A stretch of 64,000 bases of DNA from Burkholderia stagnalis (GCF_902830275.1 NZ_CADESW010000016.1:1-64000), one strand, 5' to 3'. Shown: positions 45,088-55,596, counted from the first letter of the stretch. Notes: generated by a model not told the origin, from the sequence alone. A program made the numbers and translations.

Positions 45088-46556
45088 CGACAACGTTGTT
45101 GCTCGCGGCGGTCGTCGTGCTGGCCATCGCACTGGCGGTGGCGATCGTCGCAATCGTGCGGGGCGGCGGCCGCCACGACGACGTGGCGGTGCTCGGCGAC
45201 CAGATCGAGGACGCCGCGCACGCGCAGGCGCGCGCGGTCGAGCGGCTCGAGCGCGAGCTGCGCGGCGAGATCGTCGAGGGCGCGCGCGGCTCGCGCACGG
45301 AACTGGCCGGAAGCTTCGCGAGGCTGCAGCAGACGCTTGCCGCGCAGCTCACCAGTGTCGCGACCGTGCAGAACAACCAGATCGACGGGTTCGCGCAGCA
45401 GCTCGCGAAGCTCGTCGCCGGCAACGCGCAGCAGTTCGATGCGATGCGCGACGGCCTGCAGCGCCAGGCGCAGCAGGCGCGCGAGGAGCAGACCGCGGCG
45501 CTCAGGCTGTTCGGCGACACGCTGAATCGCCAGCTCACGCAGCTCACCGAGGCGAACGACCGGCGTATCGGCGAAGTGCGCGCGACGCTCGAGCAGCGCC
45601 TGAAGGACATCGAGACGAACAACGCGGCCAAGCTCGAGGAGATGCGCCGCACCGTCGACGAGAAGCTGCATGCGACGCTTGAGCAGCGGCTCGGCGAGTC
45701 GTTCAAGCTCGTGTCCGACCGGCTCGAGCAGGTGCATCGCGGGCTCGGCGAGATGCAGACGCTCGCGGCCGGCGTCGGCGACCTGAAGAAGGTGCTGACC
45801 AACGTGAAGACGCGCGGCACCTGGGGCGAGGTGCAGCTCGAGGCGCTGCTCGAGCAGATGCTGACGCCCGACCAGTATGCGAAGAACGTCGCGACCGTGC
45901 CGAAGAGCAGCGAGCGGGTCGAGTTCGCGATCCGGCTGCCGGGGCGCGACGCCGGCGCCGGCGATGCGCCGCCGGTGTGGCTGCCGATCGACGCGAAATT
46001 TCCGCGTGAGGATTACGAGCGGCTGATCGATGCGCAGGAGCGCGCCGATGCCGCGGCGGTCGAGGACGCCGCGCGCGCGCTCGAGGCACGCGTGCGGGCA
46101 GAGGCGCGCACGATTGCCGAGAAATACGTCGCGCCGCCGCACACGACCGATTTCGCGCTGCTGTTCCTGCCGACCGAAGGGCTGTATGCGGAGATCCTGC
46201 GCCGCCCGGGGCTGACCGACCTGCTGCAGCGCGACTATCGCGTGACGGTGGCGGGGCCGACCACGCTCACCGCGTTGCTGAACAGCCTGCAGATGGGCTT
46301 CCGCACGCTCGCGATCGAGAAGCGTTCGAGCGAGGTGTGGCAGGTGCTCGGCGCGGTGAAGACGGAGTTCGGCAAGTTCGGCGACGTGCTGGCGCGCACG
46401 AAGTCGCAGCTGGAGACGGTCACGCGCTCGATCGAGCTGGCCGAGCAGCGCACGCGCGTGATGAACCGCAAGCTCAAGCAGGTCGAGGCGCTGCCGGGCG
46501 ACACGGCGGCCGGCTTGCTCGGCGCGAACGGCGTCGACGACGCGGACGAAGCCTGA
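45084..46556 (+). CDS. rmuC: DNA recombination protein RmuC
   Basis: A 490-residue protein of the RmuC family, thought to limit inversions between short inverted repeats. An N-terminal membrane helix (TTTLLLAAVVVLAIALAVAI) is followed by a long coiled coil (about residues 35-235) and the nuclease-like RmuC domain, seen in NVKTRGTWGEVQLEALLEQM, WLPIDAKFPREDYERLIDAQ and LLFLPTEGLYAEILRRPGLT. The start overlaps the stop of the dehydrogenase gene. The C-terminal tail is rich in Gly and Asp. A hairpin terminator follows 32 bp after the stop. Confidence 0.93.
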   Translation: MTTTLLLAAVVVLAIALAVAIVAIVRGGGRHDDVAVLGDQIEDAAHAQARAVERLERELRGEIVEGARGSRTELAGSFARLQQTLAAQLTSVATVQNNQIDGFAQQLAKLVAGNAQQFDAMRDGLQRQAQQAREEQTAALRLFGDTLNRQLTQLTEANDRRIGEVRATLEQRLKDIETNNAAKLEEMRRTVDEKLHATLEQRLGESFKLVSDRLEQVHRGLGEMQTLAAGVGDLKKVLTNVKTRGTWGEVQLEALLEQMLTPDQYAKNVATVPKSSERVEFAIRLPGRDAGAGDAPPVWLPIDAKFPREDYERLIDAQERADAAAVEDAARALEARVRAEARTIAEKYVAPPHTTDFALLFLPTEGLYAEILRRPGLTDLLQRDYRVTVAGPTTLTALLNSLQMGFRTLAIEKRSSEVWQVLGAVKTEFGKFGDVLARTKSQLETVTRSIELAEQRTRVMNRKLKQVEALPGDTAAGLLGANGVDDADEA

Positions 46557-46588
46557 CCGACATCGGCCGCGGGTTCGGACGGAAACGA

Positions 46589-46621
46589 AAATGGGCGCCA
46601 TGTGAACATGAGCGCCCATTT
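46589..46621. terminator. Bidirectional terminator between rmuC and the GNAT gene
   Basis: A ten-base stem (AAATGGGCGC at 46589-46598, GCGCCCATTT at 46612-46621) with a nested CATG-TGAA-CATG hairpin. T-rich sequence follows on the plus strand and an A-rich stretch lies before it, so it can serve both convergent genes. Confidence 0.8.
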
Positions 46622-46643
46622 CTTTTGCCGGCCGTGGCGGGGT

Positions 46644-47129
46644 TCAGCGTCCCGCGAGCTCCGCCAGCGCGTCGTCCGTCACCCGCACGATGCGCCATTC
46701 GGGGAGCACGGTCGCGCCCATCTTCTCGTAGAAATCGATCGCCGGCTGGTTCCAGTCGAGCACCGACCATTCGAAGCGCCCGCAGCGGCGCTCGATCGCG
46801 ACCGCGGCGAGCCGCCGGAGCATCGCAGTGCCGAGGCCCGTGCCGCGCTGCGACGGCTGCACGTACAGATCCTCGAGGTACAGGCCGCGGCGGCCCAGGA
46901 ACGTCGAATAGTTGTGGAAGAACAGCGCATACGCGACGATCGCGCCGTCGCGTTCGGCAACCAGCGCCTCGGCCGCGGGATGCGCGCCGAACAGCGCATC
47001 GGCGAGATCGTCGTCGGTCGCGACGAACAGCTGCGTAAGCTTTTCGAATTCCGCCAGCTCGCGCATCAGCGCGAGGATCGCGCCGACGTCGCGCGCCTCG
47101 GCCGTGCGGATCAGCGGGCTGCCGCTCAC
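46644..47129 (-). CDS. GNAT-family N-acetyltransferase
   Basis: A 161-residue acetyltransferase. The acetyl-CoA-binding motif is LYLEDLYVQPSQRGTGLGTA (Q-x-x-G-x-G), followed by WSVLDWNQPAIDFYEKMGA, which is typical of the GNAT fold; the opening PLIRTAEARDVGAILALMRE matches the beta1-alpha1 unit. It is similar to spermidine/diamine acetyltransferase-like proteins, but the substrate is unknown. GTG 47129 is chosen over longer frames: it has a GGAGGA site and overlaps the upstream gene's stop (GTGA). Confidence 0.88.
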   Translation of the reverse strand: MSGSPLIRTAEARDVGAILALMRELAEFEKLTQLFVATDDDLADALFGAHPAAEALVAERDGAIVAYALFFHNYSTFLGRRGLYLEDLYVQPSQRGTGLGTAMLRRLAAVAIERRCGRFEWSVLDWNQPAIDFYEKMGATVLPEWRIVRVTDDALAELAGR

Positions 47130-47401
47130 GCTTCCTCCGGCGGATCGGACAGCACGATCTCGATGCCGCCGAAGCGCGACGCGACCCAGTTGTACGCGTG
47201 GCACGCAATCCACAGCAGCACGAAACCGACGACCGCGTTCAGCAGCAGCGCGCTCAGGATGGTGCTCAGCTCGACCATGCCGAAGCGGATGTACGCGACG
47301 AGAATGCCGAGCAGCACGATCGGCACGCTGAACGTCAGGTAGACGAGGATCAGCGCCTTGGCGGTCTGTCCCGCGGCGATCGACAAAATTTGTTTTTTCA
47401 T
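47126..47401 (-). CDS. Small membrane protein of unknown function
   Basis: A 91-residue protein with two hydrophobic helices (ALILVYLTFSVPIVLLGILV and STILSALLLNAVVGFVLLWI) separated by a short loop (AYIRFGMVEL), and a soluble Glu-rich end (SDPPEEA). It is similar in layout to DUF3566-type small membrane proteins. The stop overlaps the GNAT start (GTGA), so the pair is co-translated. No functional assignment is made. Confidence 0.8.
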   Translation of the reverse strand: MKKQILSIAAGQTAKALILVYLTFSVPIVLLGILVAYIRFGMVELSTILSALLLNAVVGFVLLWIACHAYNWVASRFGGIEIVLSDPPEEA

Positions 47402-47441
47402 GTGCGAATTGCCCCCGTAGTGAAACTGATAAAGATGGAAT

Positions 47442-48740
47442 TCAGATCAGGCCGTCGAACGGCAGGATGTCGACCGGCGCGCCTGTATCGATTGCCGCGG
47501 CATCGTGGCCGAGGACGATGAAGCAGTTGGCGGCCGCGAGGCCGCTCAGCGATGCGGAACTCTGCGAGCCGGCCGGCGTGACGCGCCAGCCGCCGTCGGC
47601 GGCGCGCGTCGCGATGCCGCGCAGGTATTCGGTGCGGCCCGGCCGCTTCTTCAGCGCGTGCGTGCTGAGCGCGGTGTACATCGCGGGCGGCGGCAGATGG
47701 GCGCCGGCCATCGAGAACAGCGCAGGGCGCACGATCGCGTAGAACGTCACCGCGGCGGCCACCGGGTTGCCGGGCAGGCCGAAGAACAGCGTGCCGCGCC
47801 CGGCGGCGGACTGCGGCGCCAGCGTGCCGCACGCGAGCGGCCGCCCGGGCCGCAGCGCGAGGCTCGCGAACGTGACGTCGCCGAGCCGTGCCATCACGTC
47901 GCGCGTGAAATCCGCTTCGCCGACCGACACGCCGCCCGACGTGATCACCGCATCGGCCCGCGCGGCGATTGCATCGCGCAGCGCCGCTTCCAGCGCGACC
48001 GGGTCGTCGCGGACGATGCCGAGATCGACCGGTTCGACGTTCATCCGCTCGAGCATCGCGACCAGCATCCCGCGGTTGCTGTCGTACAGGGTGCCGCGGT
48101 CAAGCGGCGCGCCCGGCGCACGCAACTCGTCGCCGGTCGAGAATACCGCGACGCGCAGCCGGCGGTGCACGCTGACGTCGGCGCAGCCGAACGACGCAAG
48201 CAGGCCGAGGTCCGCCGGCCGCAGGACGCGGCCCGCGGCGAGCGCACAGGCGCCGCGCGCGAGATCCTCGCCGGCCTTGCGGCAGTTCGCGCCGCGCGAT
48301 ACGTCGCGTGCGGCGAAGCGGATCGCGTCGTCCTGCGCGGTCACGCGCTCCTGCGGAATGACGGTGTCGCAGCCGGCGGGCAACGGCGCGCCCGTCATGA
48401 TGCGGATGCAGCCGCGCGCGGGCACCGTGCCGTCGAACGGATGGCCGGCGAGCGCCGTGCCCGCGACCGCGAGCGTCACGTCGCCGTCGGGCGACGCGTG
48501 CGCGCATTCGGCACTGTCGAACGCGTAGCCGTCCATCGCCGAGTTGTCGTACGCGGGAATGTCGAACGGCGCATTCACGTCGGCCGCGAGCACGCGGTCG
48601 AGCGCGTCGCGCAGCGGCACCGTGTCGCACGCGTCGACCGGCACCGCGAACCGGCACGCGAGCGCCTGCGCGTCGACGAGCGACAACGGCGCGTCGGGAT
48701 CGGCAGCGGGGCGGGAGGCGGGCGAGGAATGCGTGGTCAT
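47442..48740 (-). CDS. moeA: Molybdopterin molybdenumtransferase
   Basis: A 432-residue enzyme that inserts molybdate into adenylated molybdopterin, the product of Mog. The signature region FDIPAYDNSAMDGYAFDSAE and the MoCF-domain segment AVITSGGVSVGEADFTRDVM are intact, as are GCIRIMTGAPLPAGCDTVIP and FFGLPGNPVAAAVTFYAIVR. It is the last of three genes in the order moaA-mobA-moeA, 111 bp after mobA. The ATG at 48740 gives the standard length. The C-terminus lies in domain IV. Confidence 0.95.
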   Translation of the reverse strand: MTTHSSPASRPAADPDAPLSLVDAQALACRFAVPVDACDTVPLRDALDRVLAADVNAPFDIPAYDNSAMDGYAFDSAECAHASPDGDVTLAVAGTALAGHPFDGTVPARGCIRIMTGAPLPAGCDTVIPQERVTAQDDAIRFAARDVSRGANCRKAGEDLARGACALAAGRVLRPADLGLLASFGCADVSVHRRLRVAVFSTGDELRAPGAPLDRGTLYDSNRGMLVAMLERMNVEPVDLGIVRDDPVALEAALRDAIAARADAVITSGGVSVGEADFTRDVMARLGDVTFASLALRPGRPLACGTLAPQSAAGRGTLFFGLPGNPVAAAVTFYAIVRPALFSMAGAHLPPPAMYTALSTHALKKRPGRTEYLRGIATRAADGGWRVTPAGSQSSASLSGLAAANCFIVLGHDAAAIDTGAPVDILPFDGLI

Positions 48741-48851
48741 CGGTCGGACTGCGCCGCAAGGCGTATCGGGTTCGTGGCCGGCAAGGCGTTGGTGGCGCGT
48801 GAGCGCGGGGTCGCAAGCGGCGGGCGGCGCGCGGGAACGGGGCCGATGCCG

Positions 48852-49469
48852 TCAGCGACGGGCGAGCGCGGCGAGTTCCTGCCAAGAGTTGGCATTGTAA
48901 AACGCACGCTCGTCATGAAACTCGACTTCGACCGTCTTGTGGCGCGCGTACCACGAACGCACCTTGCGGTCGCCGGCGTCGAGCCGGCCGGCAAGGTCGT
49001 CGGCCAGCGACGTGCGCAGCAGCGCGAAGGTTGGCTGCGGCGCGCGTTCCTGCCGCGCGTCGACGAGGACGGCCATCGCGATATCCGCCTGCTGCGCGGC
49101 GAGCGCCGCGTGCAGCCGCGCGACCAGGTCGTCGGGCAGGAACGGCGAATCGCAGGGCGCGCACGCAACGAGCGGTGCGCGCGCGGCGCGCATCCCGGCC
49201 AGCAGGCCCGCGAGCGGGCCGGGGAAGTCGCCCGTCGCATCCGGCACGACGCGGGCGCCGAACGGCGCGCCCAGTTCCGCATAGCGGTCGGGATGGCGGT
49301 TCGCGCTGATCAGCGTTTCATCGACTTGCGGGGCGAGACGGCGCAGCACGTGCAGCGCGAGCGGCGTGCCGTCGAGCAATTGCAGCCCCTTGTCGGCGCC
49401 GTCCATGCGCGTCGCGCGTCCGCCGGCGAGCAGCAGGCCGGCGATCGAAGGCGTGGGTGAGTCGGACAT
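48852..49469 (-). CDS. mobA: Molybdenum cofactor guanylyltransferase
   Basis: A 205-residue nucleotidyltransferase that links GMP to molybdenum cofactor, giving the bis-MGD form used by DMSO reductase-type enzymes. The nucleotide-binding start IAGLLLAGGRATRMDGADKG and FPGPLAGLLAGMRAARAPLV, followed by ACAPCDSPFLPDDLVARL, identify it. ATG 49469 begins six bases after the moaA stop. It lies between moaA and moeA and its product serves the final step of the pathway. Confidence 0.94.
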   Translation of the reverse strand: MSDSPTPSIAGLLLAGGRATRMDGADKGLQLLDGTPLALHVLRRLAPQVDETLISANRHPDRYAELGAPFGARVVPDATGDFPGPLAGLLAGMRAARAPLVACAPCDSPFLPDDLVARLHAALAAQQADIAMAVLVDARQERAPQPTFALLRTSLADDLAGRLDAGDRKVRSWYARHKTVEVEFHDERAFYNANSWQELAALARR

Positions 49470-49475
49470 CGCGCG

Positions 49476-50588
49476 TCAGCCGCCGATATACGACATTTCG
49501 ACGCGCTTGCCGGCCCCTTCGGCCGCCGCATCGGCTGTCGCGCTGCCGCGCAGCTGCGAATAGCGGTCGGTGCGGGCCTGCCAGATGCGCGCGATCGCGG
49601 TGGCGATCTCGGTGTCGCTCGCGCCGCCGCGCACCAGCGCGCGGAGGTCGTGGCCGGCCGACGCGAACAGACACAGGTACAGCTTGCCTTCGGTCGACAG
49701 GCGCGCGCGCGTGCAGTCGCCGCAGAACGCCTGCGTGACGCTGGAAATCACGCCGATTTCGCCGCTGCCGTCCGCGTAACCCCAGCGCTGCGCCGTTTCG
49801 GCCGCGGAGTGCGGGTCGAGCGGGACGAGCGGGAAGTGCTCGGCGATGCGCGCGACGACGTCGGCGGACGGCAGCACTTCGGTCATGTTCCAGCCGTTCG
49901 ACGTGCCGACGTCCATGTATTCGATGAAACGCAGCACGACGCCGGTGCCGCGAAAGCGCGCGGCCATCGGCAGGATTTCGCTGTCGTTGGTGCCGCGCTT
50001 CACGACCATGTTGACCTTGACCGGCTCGAGGCCGGCGGCCTGCGCCGCGAAGATGCCGTCGAGCACGTCGGCGCTCGCGAAGTCGGCGTCGTTCATGCGC
50101 TTGAACAGCGTGTCGTCGAGCGCGTCGAGGCTGACCGTCACGCGCGTGAGCCCCGCATCCCTCAGCGTGCGGGCCTTGCGGGCGAGCAGCGAGCCGTTGG
50201 TGGTCAGCGTCAGGTCGAGCGGGCGGCCGTCGTGGGTCGTCAGACGCGCGAGGCGCTCGATCAGGAATTCGAGGTTCTTGCGCAGCAGCGGCTCGCCGCC
50301 GGTGATGCGGATCTTCTCGACGCCGTGTGCGACGAACAGCCGCGCGATCCGCTCGATTTCCTCGAGCGTCAGCAGCGCGCTGTGCGGCAGGAACGGGTAG
50401 TCCTTGTCGAACACCGCGCGCGGCATGCAGTACACGCAGCGGAAGTTGCAGCGATCCGTCACCGAGATGCGCAGATCGCGCAACGGCCGCGCGAACGTGT
50501 CGTGCAGCAGGCCGTCCGGAGTGTGCGCGGTGCCGGTGACGTCCGGCATGCCGCTGACGTCGGTGAGGGGGATGATGCGTCGGGACAT
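49476..50588 (-). CDS. moaA: GTP 3',8-cyclase
   Basis: A 370-residue radical SAM enzyme that converts GTP to 3',8-cyclo-7,8-dihydro-GTP, the first step of molybdopterin synthesis. The N-terminal 4Fe-4S motif is [20 protein letters not shown] and the C-terminal second cluster is in [20 protein letters not shown]. The protein ends in MSYIGG, with the Gly-Gly tail essential for MoaA activity. ATG 50588 gives about 30 residues before the first motif; an internal ATG 13 residues later is also possible. It is the first gene of the operon. A strong hairpin lies upstream, serving rne and this gene. Confidence 0.96.
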   Translation of the reverse strand: MSRRIIPLTDVSGMPDVTGTAHTPDGLLHDTFARPLRDLRISVTDRCNFRCVYCMPRAVFDKDYPFLPHSALLTLEEIERIARLFVAHGVEKIRITGGEPLLRKNLEFLIERLARLTTHDGRPLDLTLTTNGSLLARKARTLRDAGLTRVTVSLDALDDTLFKRMNDADFASADVLDGIFAAQAAGLEPVKVNMVVKRGTNDSEILPMAARFRGTGVVLRFIEYMDVGTSNGWNMTEVLPSADVVARIAEHFPLVPLDPHSAAETAQRWGYADGSGEIGVISSVTQAFCGDCTRARLSTEGKLYLCLFASAGHDLRALVRGGASDTEIATAIARIWQARTDRYSQLRGSATADAAAEGAGKRVEMSYIGG

Positions 50589-50670
50589 GTTGAAAGCAGT
50601 ACGAGCCAGATCTCTATTCTAGCTGGAAGCGCCTGGGCGGGCCGCGCGCGGAAACCCGCAGCGCGGACGT

Positions 50671-50698
50671 GAAAAAGCCCGCCGAAGCGGGCTTTTTC
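50671..50698. terminator. Terminator downstream of rne
   Basis: A 12-bp perfect stem (GAAAAAGCCCGC at 50671-50682, GCGGGCTTTTTC at 50687-50698) with a CGAA tetraloop and T-tract lies 16 bp past the rne stop. Confidence 0.9.
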
Positions 50699-50714
50699 GA
50701 CGGGGCGGACGCGA

Positions 50715-53700
50715 TCAGTGATGCGTCGTTTCCACCTGCTGCATCGGCGTCGTGTCGACCGGCGGCAGCGCCTTGCGTTCGCGCGGCACGCGGGCCGGGC
50801 GCTGAACCTGCGCGGCGGCTTCCTGGGCGGCACGGAACTTGTCCGCGTCCGTGTTCACCCAGACAAGGCCGGCTTGCTCGAGCACGGTTTCGAGGCCGCG
50901 CGATGCCGGCGCCGCGGCGGCCGGCTGGGCGCGCTCGACGACCGGTGCGGTCACGACTTCGATCGGCGCCGGTTCGACGCGGGCCGGTTCGGCAGCCGCC
51001 ACCGGAGCAGCTTCGACCTCGGCGGCCGGCGCTGCTGCCACGACAGGCGCGGCTTGCGGGGCTTCGGCGACCGGAGCGGCCTGCGGCACTTCCAGCGCAT
51101 CGGTCGGCGAGACCTCGACCGGGGCGGGCCCGGCTTCGGCGACGACGGCCGGCGCGGCGGCGGCGGTTTCCACCGGTTGCACGTCGGTGGCAACCGCCGG
51201 GGCGGCTTCGACGTGCGCCGGGGCCGGCTGCGCGTCGGCGGCGGCCGGCGTGGCCGGTTCCGCATGCGCCACGGCTTCAACGACGACAGCGCTTGCCGCT
51301 GCGACAGCCGCGACGGCTACCGGTGCGGCAGCGTGCGCCGGTTCGGCCTGCGTGGCCGGTGCCGCGTGTGCGACCGGCTCGGCTGCCGGTGCGGTGTCGG
51401 TTTCACCGTCCATACCTTCCGCTGCCTGGCCGACGATCGCGCCGTCTTCCTCGCGTTCGCGACGGCCGCCGCGACGGCCGCGGCGGCGGCGGCGGCGTTC
51501 CTCGCCGTCGCGCGCGCCGGCATCGGCGTCGGCCATCACTTCAGCGCCGGGCAGGGCTGCTGCTGCCTTGTCGGCTTCCTCTTCCGCGTGGCTTTCGCCG
51601 CGAGTGACCGTCTCGAGCGTTGCCGCGTGCTGGGTCGGCTTGCGGCGCTCGCCGCGCTCGCGACGTTCGCCGCGTTCCTGGCGCTCGCCGCGGCCGGCTG
51701 CCTCGGCGGCTTCCGGCTGCTCGACGCGTTCGCGCGGCTCACGCGGCTCACGGGGTTCGCGCGGTTCGCGTTGTTCACGCGGCTCGCGGGTTTCGCGACC
51801 TTCGCGGCCTTCCCGTGCTTCACGGCCCTCGCGCGCTTCACGCGGTTCGCGCTGGCCACGGCCTTCGCGACCCTCGCGACCCTCGCGGCCTTCGCGACCT
51901 TCACGCGGTTCGCGCGCTTCCTTGCCTTCGCGTTCCGGGCGCTGCGGCTGGCCGCCACGGCCGGCTGCTGCCTGGTCGCGGCCGCCCTGCGGCGCCTGGG
52001 CGCCGCCTGCGCGGCGGTTGCGGTTGCGATCGCCACCGCGCTCGCCACGCTGTTCGGCCTTCTCGGTCTTCTCGCGGGCCGGACGGGCGGCAGCCTGTTC
52101 CTTCACGGGCGCCGGTGCGGGCGCCGCCGGCTGCATGCCGAACAGGCCCTTCAGCCAGCCGATGAAGCCGCCGCTCGCCGCGGCGACAGGGGCCGGCGCC
52201 GGGGCCGGTTCAGCCGCGCGCTGCGGTGCCGGGCTCGGTGCCGGACGCTCGGGCGTGATGCCCTTGACCGCGGCTTCCTGCTTCGGCTTCACTTCCGCGG
52301 CACGCTTGCTGTAGCCGGTTTCCGACTCCATCTCGCGGGCGGCTTCCTCGGCCATCTTCCACGATGCGCGCGGGTCGTCGAGGCGCGCGTCGTCGTGGCG
52401 CAGGCGCTCGAGCTTGTAGTGCGGCGTATCGAGATGCTTGTTCGGGATCAGCACGATGCCGACCTTGAAGCGCGACTCGATCTTGTTGATTTCCTGGCGC
52501 TTTTCGTTGAGCAGGAAGGCGGTCACCTCGACCGGCACCTGGCAGTGGATCGCCGCGGTGTTTTCCTTCATCGCCTCTTCCTGAATGATCCGCAGGACCT
52601 GCAGCGCGGACGATTCGGTGTCGCGGATGTGGCCGGTGCCGTTGCAGCGCGGGCAGGTCACGTGGCTGCCTTCGGACAGCGCCGGGCGCAGCCGCTGGCG
52701 CGACAGCTCCATCAGGCCGAAGCGCGAGATCTTGCCCATCTGCACGCGGGCGCGGTCATGCTTGAGCGCATCCTTCAGGCGCTGCTCGACCTCGCGCTGG
52801 CTCTTCGCCGATTCCATGTCGATGAAATCGATCACGATCAGGCCGCCGAGGTCGCGCAGACGCAGCTGGCGGGCGACTTCGTCGGCCGCCTCGAGGTTGG
52901 TGCGGGTCGCCGTTTCCTCGATGTCCGCGCCCTTGGTCGCGCGCGCCGAGTTCACGTCGATCGCGACGAGCGCCTCGGTGTGGTCGATCACGATCGCGCC
53001 GCCCGACGGCAGCGGCACCGTGCGCGAGTAGGCCGTTTCGATCTGGTGCTCGATCTGGAAGCGGGAGAAGAGCGGCACGTCGTCGTGGTAGCGCTTCACC
53101 TTCGCGACGTTGTCCGGCATCACGATGTCCATGAATGCACGGGCCTGATCGTAGATCTCGGTCGTGTCGATCAGGATTTCGCCGATATCCGGCTGGAAAT
53201 AGTCCCGGATCGCGCGGATCACGAGGCTCGATTCCAGGTAGATCAGCATCGGCTGGCCGGTGTGGCCGCTTTGCGACGCCGCCTCGATCGCGCGCCAGAG
53301 CTGCAGCAGGTAGTTCAGGTCCCACTGCAGTTCCTCGGCGCTGCGGCCGATGCCCGCGGTGCGGGCGATCATGCTCATGCCGTCCGGAATCTGCAGCTGC
53401 GCCATCGTTTCGCGCAGTTCCTGACGCTCGTCGCCCTCGATGCGGCGCGACACGCCGCCGCCGCGCGGGTTGTTCGGCATCAGCACGAGGTAGCGGCCGG
53501 CGAGCGAGATGAAGGTCGTGAGGGCGGCGCCCTTGTTGCCACGCTCCTCCTTCTCGACCTGGACGATCAGCTCCTGGCCTTCGCGCAGCGCGTCCTGGAT
53601 GCGCGCGGAGCGCATGTCGACGCCTTCCTTGAAGTACTGGCGGGCGACTTCCTTGAACGGCAGGAAGCCGTGGCGATCTTCGCCGTAGTTGACGAAGCAC

Positions 53701-53864
53701 GCTTCGAGCGACGGCTCGATGCGGGTGACGACACCTTTGTAGATATTGCCTTTGCGCTGTTCGCGCCCGGCTGTCTCGATGTCGATGTCGATGAGCTTCT
53801 GCCCATCGACGATGGCGACGCGCAGCTCCTCCTGCTGCGTCGCATTGAACAGCATGCGTTTCAT
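50715..53864 (-). CDS. rne: Ribonuclease E
   Basis: A 1049-residue endoribonuclease, core of the RNA degradosome. Residues 1 to about 500 are the catalytic half, opening [20 protein letters not shown], with an S1 domain ([20 protein letters not shown]), the DNase I-like catalytic segment [20 protein letters not shown], and the zinc-link motif [12 protein letters not shown]. The C-terminal half is disordered, with Arg/Glu-rich repeats (GREGRE- and REPREP-type) and Ala/Pro-rich stretches, ending [16 protein letters not shown]. These are likely RNA- and partner-binding regions. ATG 53864 has a CTGGAG site. The open frame 63 codons upstream lies in the 5' UTR and is unlikely to be coding. Confidence 0.95.
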   Translation of the reverse strand: MKRMLFNATQQEELRVAIVDGQKLIDIDIETAGREQRKGNIYKGVVTRIEPSLEACFVNYGEDRHGFLPFKEVARQYFKEGVDMRSARIQDALREGQELIVQVEKEERGNKGAALTTFISLAGRYLVLMPNNPRGGGVSRRIEGDERQELRETMAQLQIPDGMSMIARTAGIGRSAEELQWDLNYLLQLWRAIEAASQSGHTGQPMLIYLESSLVIRAIRDYFQPDIGEILIDTTEIYDQARAFMDIVMPDNVAKVKRYHDDVPLFSRFQIEHQIETAYSRTVPLPSGGAIVIDHTEALVAIDVNSARATKGADIEETATRTNLEAADEVARQLRLRDLGGLIVIDFIDMESAKSQREVEQRLKDALKHDRARVQMGKISRFGLMELSRQRLRPALSEGSHVTCPRCNGTGHIRDTESSALQVLRIIQEEAMKENTAAIHCQVPVEVTAFLLNEKRQEINKIESRFKVGIVLIPNKHLDTPHYKLERLRHDDARLDDPRASWKMAEEAAREMESETGYSKRAAEVKPKQEAAVKGITPERPAPSPAPQRAAEPAPAPAPVAAASGGFIGWLKGLFGMQPAAPAPAPVKEQAAARPAREKTEKAEQRGERGGDRNRNRRAGGAQAPQGGRDQAAAGRGGQPQRPEREGKEAREPREGREGREGREGREGRGQREPREAREGREAREGREGRETREPREQREPREPREPREPRERVEQPEAAEAAGRGERQERGERRERGERRKPTQHAATLETVTRGESHAEEEADKAAAALPGAEVMADADAGARDGEERRRRRRGRRGGRREREEDGAIVGQAAEGMDGETDTAPAAEPVAHAAPATQAEPAHAAAPVAVAAVAAASAVVVEAVAHAEPATPAAADAQPAPAHVEAAPAVATDVQPVETAAAAPAVVAEAGPAPVEVSPTDALEVPQAAPVAEAPQAAPVVAAAPAAEVEAAPVAAAEPARVEPAPIEVVTAPVVERAQPAAAAPASRGLETVLEQAGLVWVNTDADKFRAAQEAAAQVQRPARVPRERKALPPVDTTPMQQVETTHH

Positions 53865-54586
53865 GAACGACTCCAGGCGGCTCTGCTGCCGGCGCCTCGC
53901 GCTTGTCAGTCGCGAGGGCGGGAACGACGGCAGGCCGCGCCTTGTTGTGTTGTCACAAGCACGCTGGAGCGGGAACGATGGCGGGGAGAATTGCCTGATG
54001 CGGCGCTTGGGCCCGAACGACGGGGCCGGCGGCCATAGGGCACCTGCGAACACGGCTTCAAAGCACGGCGTTCACACTCCGCACGCTGAAAAAGCGCGCT
54101 AAGCCTCAGACCGGGGGCACTGCCGCGGCGCGCGTCGCAATGCGTCGCGCGCGCCAACGGGCGGCAGATGCTGCGGCTTGGGCCGCAGCGGGGAGTATCG
54201 AATCCAGCCCGACTTTCCCGCCTGGGGTGTTCTTCCTTGGTTTGACGTCGCCAGTCCCCGCACGCTTCGCGGGGCCAAATCGGGCGCAACGCCGTCTTTC
54301 GCAACCGGCAGCCTGCGTGGGCGCTTCGCGCCGCCCGGCTGCCAATTAAATTCTTTTCAACCAACTTTCCGTTACCGCGGCGCCTTGCCGACCGAATCCG
54401 CCTGTGGGCGCGATCCTTGCCGGCGGCAGGCGCCGTGCGTGCAACTTGCTGCTTCTCTTTGTTCGGGGCGAGCAGCCAGCCCCCGGCGCAAGTAAAATGA
54501 CGGTTTGCGCTTGCGCCGTGCCCAATCCATCCGGGCCGGCCGGTTAGGCCGCCCGCTACGTCAGGCTGGGCAAAATTATATTCAGT
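53865..54586. other. Non-coding region with the long rne leader and the rluC promoter region
   Basis: No convincing gene was seen in these 722 bp. It lies between divergent rne and rluC. RNase E genes are known to have long, structured 5' UTRs that mediate autoregulation. A GC-rich hairpin is visible at 54256-54274 (CCCCGC and GCGGGG arms with a seven-base loop). The composition shifts to AT-rich just before rluC, with AAAATTATATTC at about 54571-54582. Small open frames here have no ribosome-binding sites or recognisable domains. Confidence 0.6.
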
Positions 54587-55591
54587 ATGAATGAGTTAGG
54601 CAAAATATCCCAGAATTCGGTCGCAAGCGGCCAGGTCTCGATGGTCGAGATCGACGAAAACGCTGCCGGTCAGCGGATCGACAATTTCCTGTTGCGCGTC
54701 TGTAAAGGCGTGCCGAAAAGCCATATTTACCGGATCCTGCGCAGCGGCGAAGTGCGCGTCAACAAGGGCCGGGTCGACGCGCAGTATCGGCTCGCGCTCG
54801 GCGACGTCGTGCGCGTGCCGCCGGTGCGGATGGCCGCTGCCGACCTGGCGCGCGCCGACACGCCCGTCATCCCGCCCGCGCAGTTCGACGTGCTGTTCGA
54901 GGACGATGCGATGCTCGTCATCGACAAGCCGGCCGGCGTCGCGGTGCACGGCGGCAGCGGCGTCGCGTTCGGCGTGATCGAGCAGCTGCGCCAGGCGCGG
55001 CCGCGCGCGAAATTCCTCGAACTGGTGCATCGTCTCGACCGCGAGACGTCCGGCGTCCTGATGCTCGCGAAGAAGCGCGCGGCGCTCGTCGGCCTGCACG
55101 AGATGATCCGCGAGAACCGGATGGACAAGCGCTACTACGCGTGCGTGCACGGCGAGTGGCAGTCCGACTGGGGCCGCCGCCGCGCGGTGAAGGCGCCGCT
55201 GTTCAAGTACACGACCCCGGAAGGGGAGCGCCGCGTGCGCGTGCAGGAAGACGGGCTCGCGTCGCACACCGTGTTCAACCTCGTCGAGCGCTGGCCGGAC
55301 TACGCACTGGTCGAAGCGGAACTCAAAACGGGTCGGACCCATCAGATTCGTGTGCACCTCGCGCATCTCGGCCTGCCGATCGCCGGCGACGCCAAGTATG
55401 GCGATTTCGCACTGAACAAGGCGCTGGCGCGCGCGAACGCGGAACCGTCGCTGAAGCGGATGTTCCTGCACGCGCACCGGCTGCGGCTTGCGCATCCGCT
55501 GACCGGCGAGCCGCTGCAGTTCGACGCACCGCTGCCCGGCGAATGCCGGCGCTTTCTCGACCAACTGAGCGCATTGCGCGATATCGCTTGA
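54587..55591 (+). CDS. rluC: 23S rRNA pseudouridine synthase RluC
   Basis: A 334-residue synthase that makes pseudouridine at 955, 2504 and 2580 of 23S rRNA (E. coli numbering). The N-terminal S4 domain (GQRIDNFLLRVCKGVPKSHI, RSGEVRVNKGRVDAQYRL) is followed by the RluA-family catalytic motif VHRLDRETSGVLMLAKKRAA, with the essential Asp, and by TGRTHQIRVHLAHLGLPIAG. The start ATG 54587 is not conserved but is the first possible. It is divergent from rne and is followed by a HAD phosphatase gene five bases later, in the same direction. Confidence 0.94.
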   Translation: MNELGKISQNSVASGQVSMVEIDENAAGQRIDNFLLRVCKGVPKSHIYRILRSGEVRVNKGRVDAQYRLALGDVVRVPPVRMAAADLARADTPVIPPAQFDVLFEDDAMLVIDKPAGVAVHGGSGVAFGVIEQLRQARPRAKFLELVHRLDRETSGVLMLAKKRAALVGLHEMIRENRMDKRYYACVHGEWQSDWGRRRAVKAPLFKYTTPEGERRVRVQEDGLASHTVFNLVERWPDYALVEAELKTGRTHQIRVHLAHLGLPIAGDAKYGDFALNKALARANAEPSLKRMFLHAHRLRLAHPLTGEPLQFDAPLPGECRRFLDQLSALRDIA

Positions 55592-55596
55592 ACCGC

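Noticed and set aside
50718-54038. Long open frame on the plus strand opposite rne (about 1100 codons)
   Set aside because: It is the mirror of rne. High third-position GC leaves few stops on the antisense strand. The protein is Arg/Leu/His-rich without a family, and the opposite strand carries unmistakable RNase E motifs.
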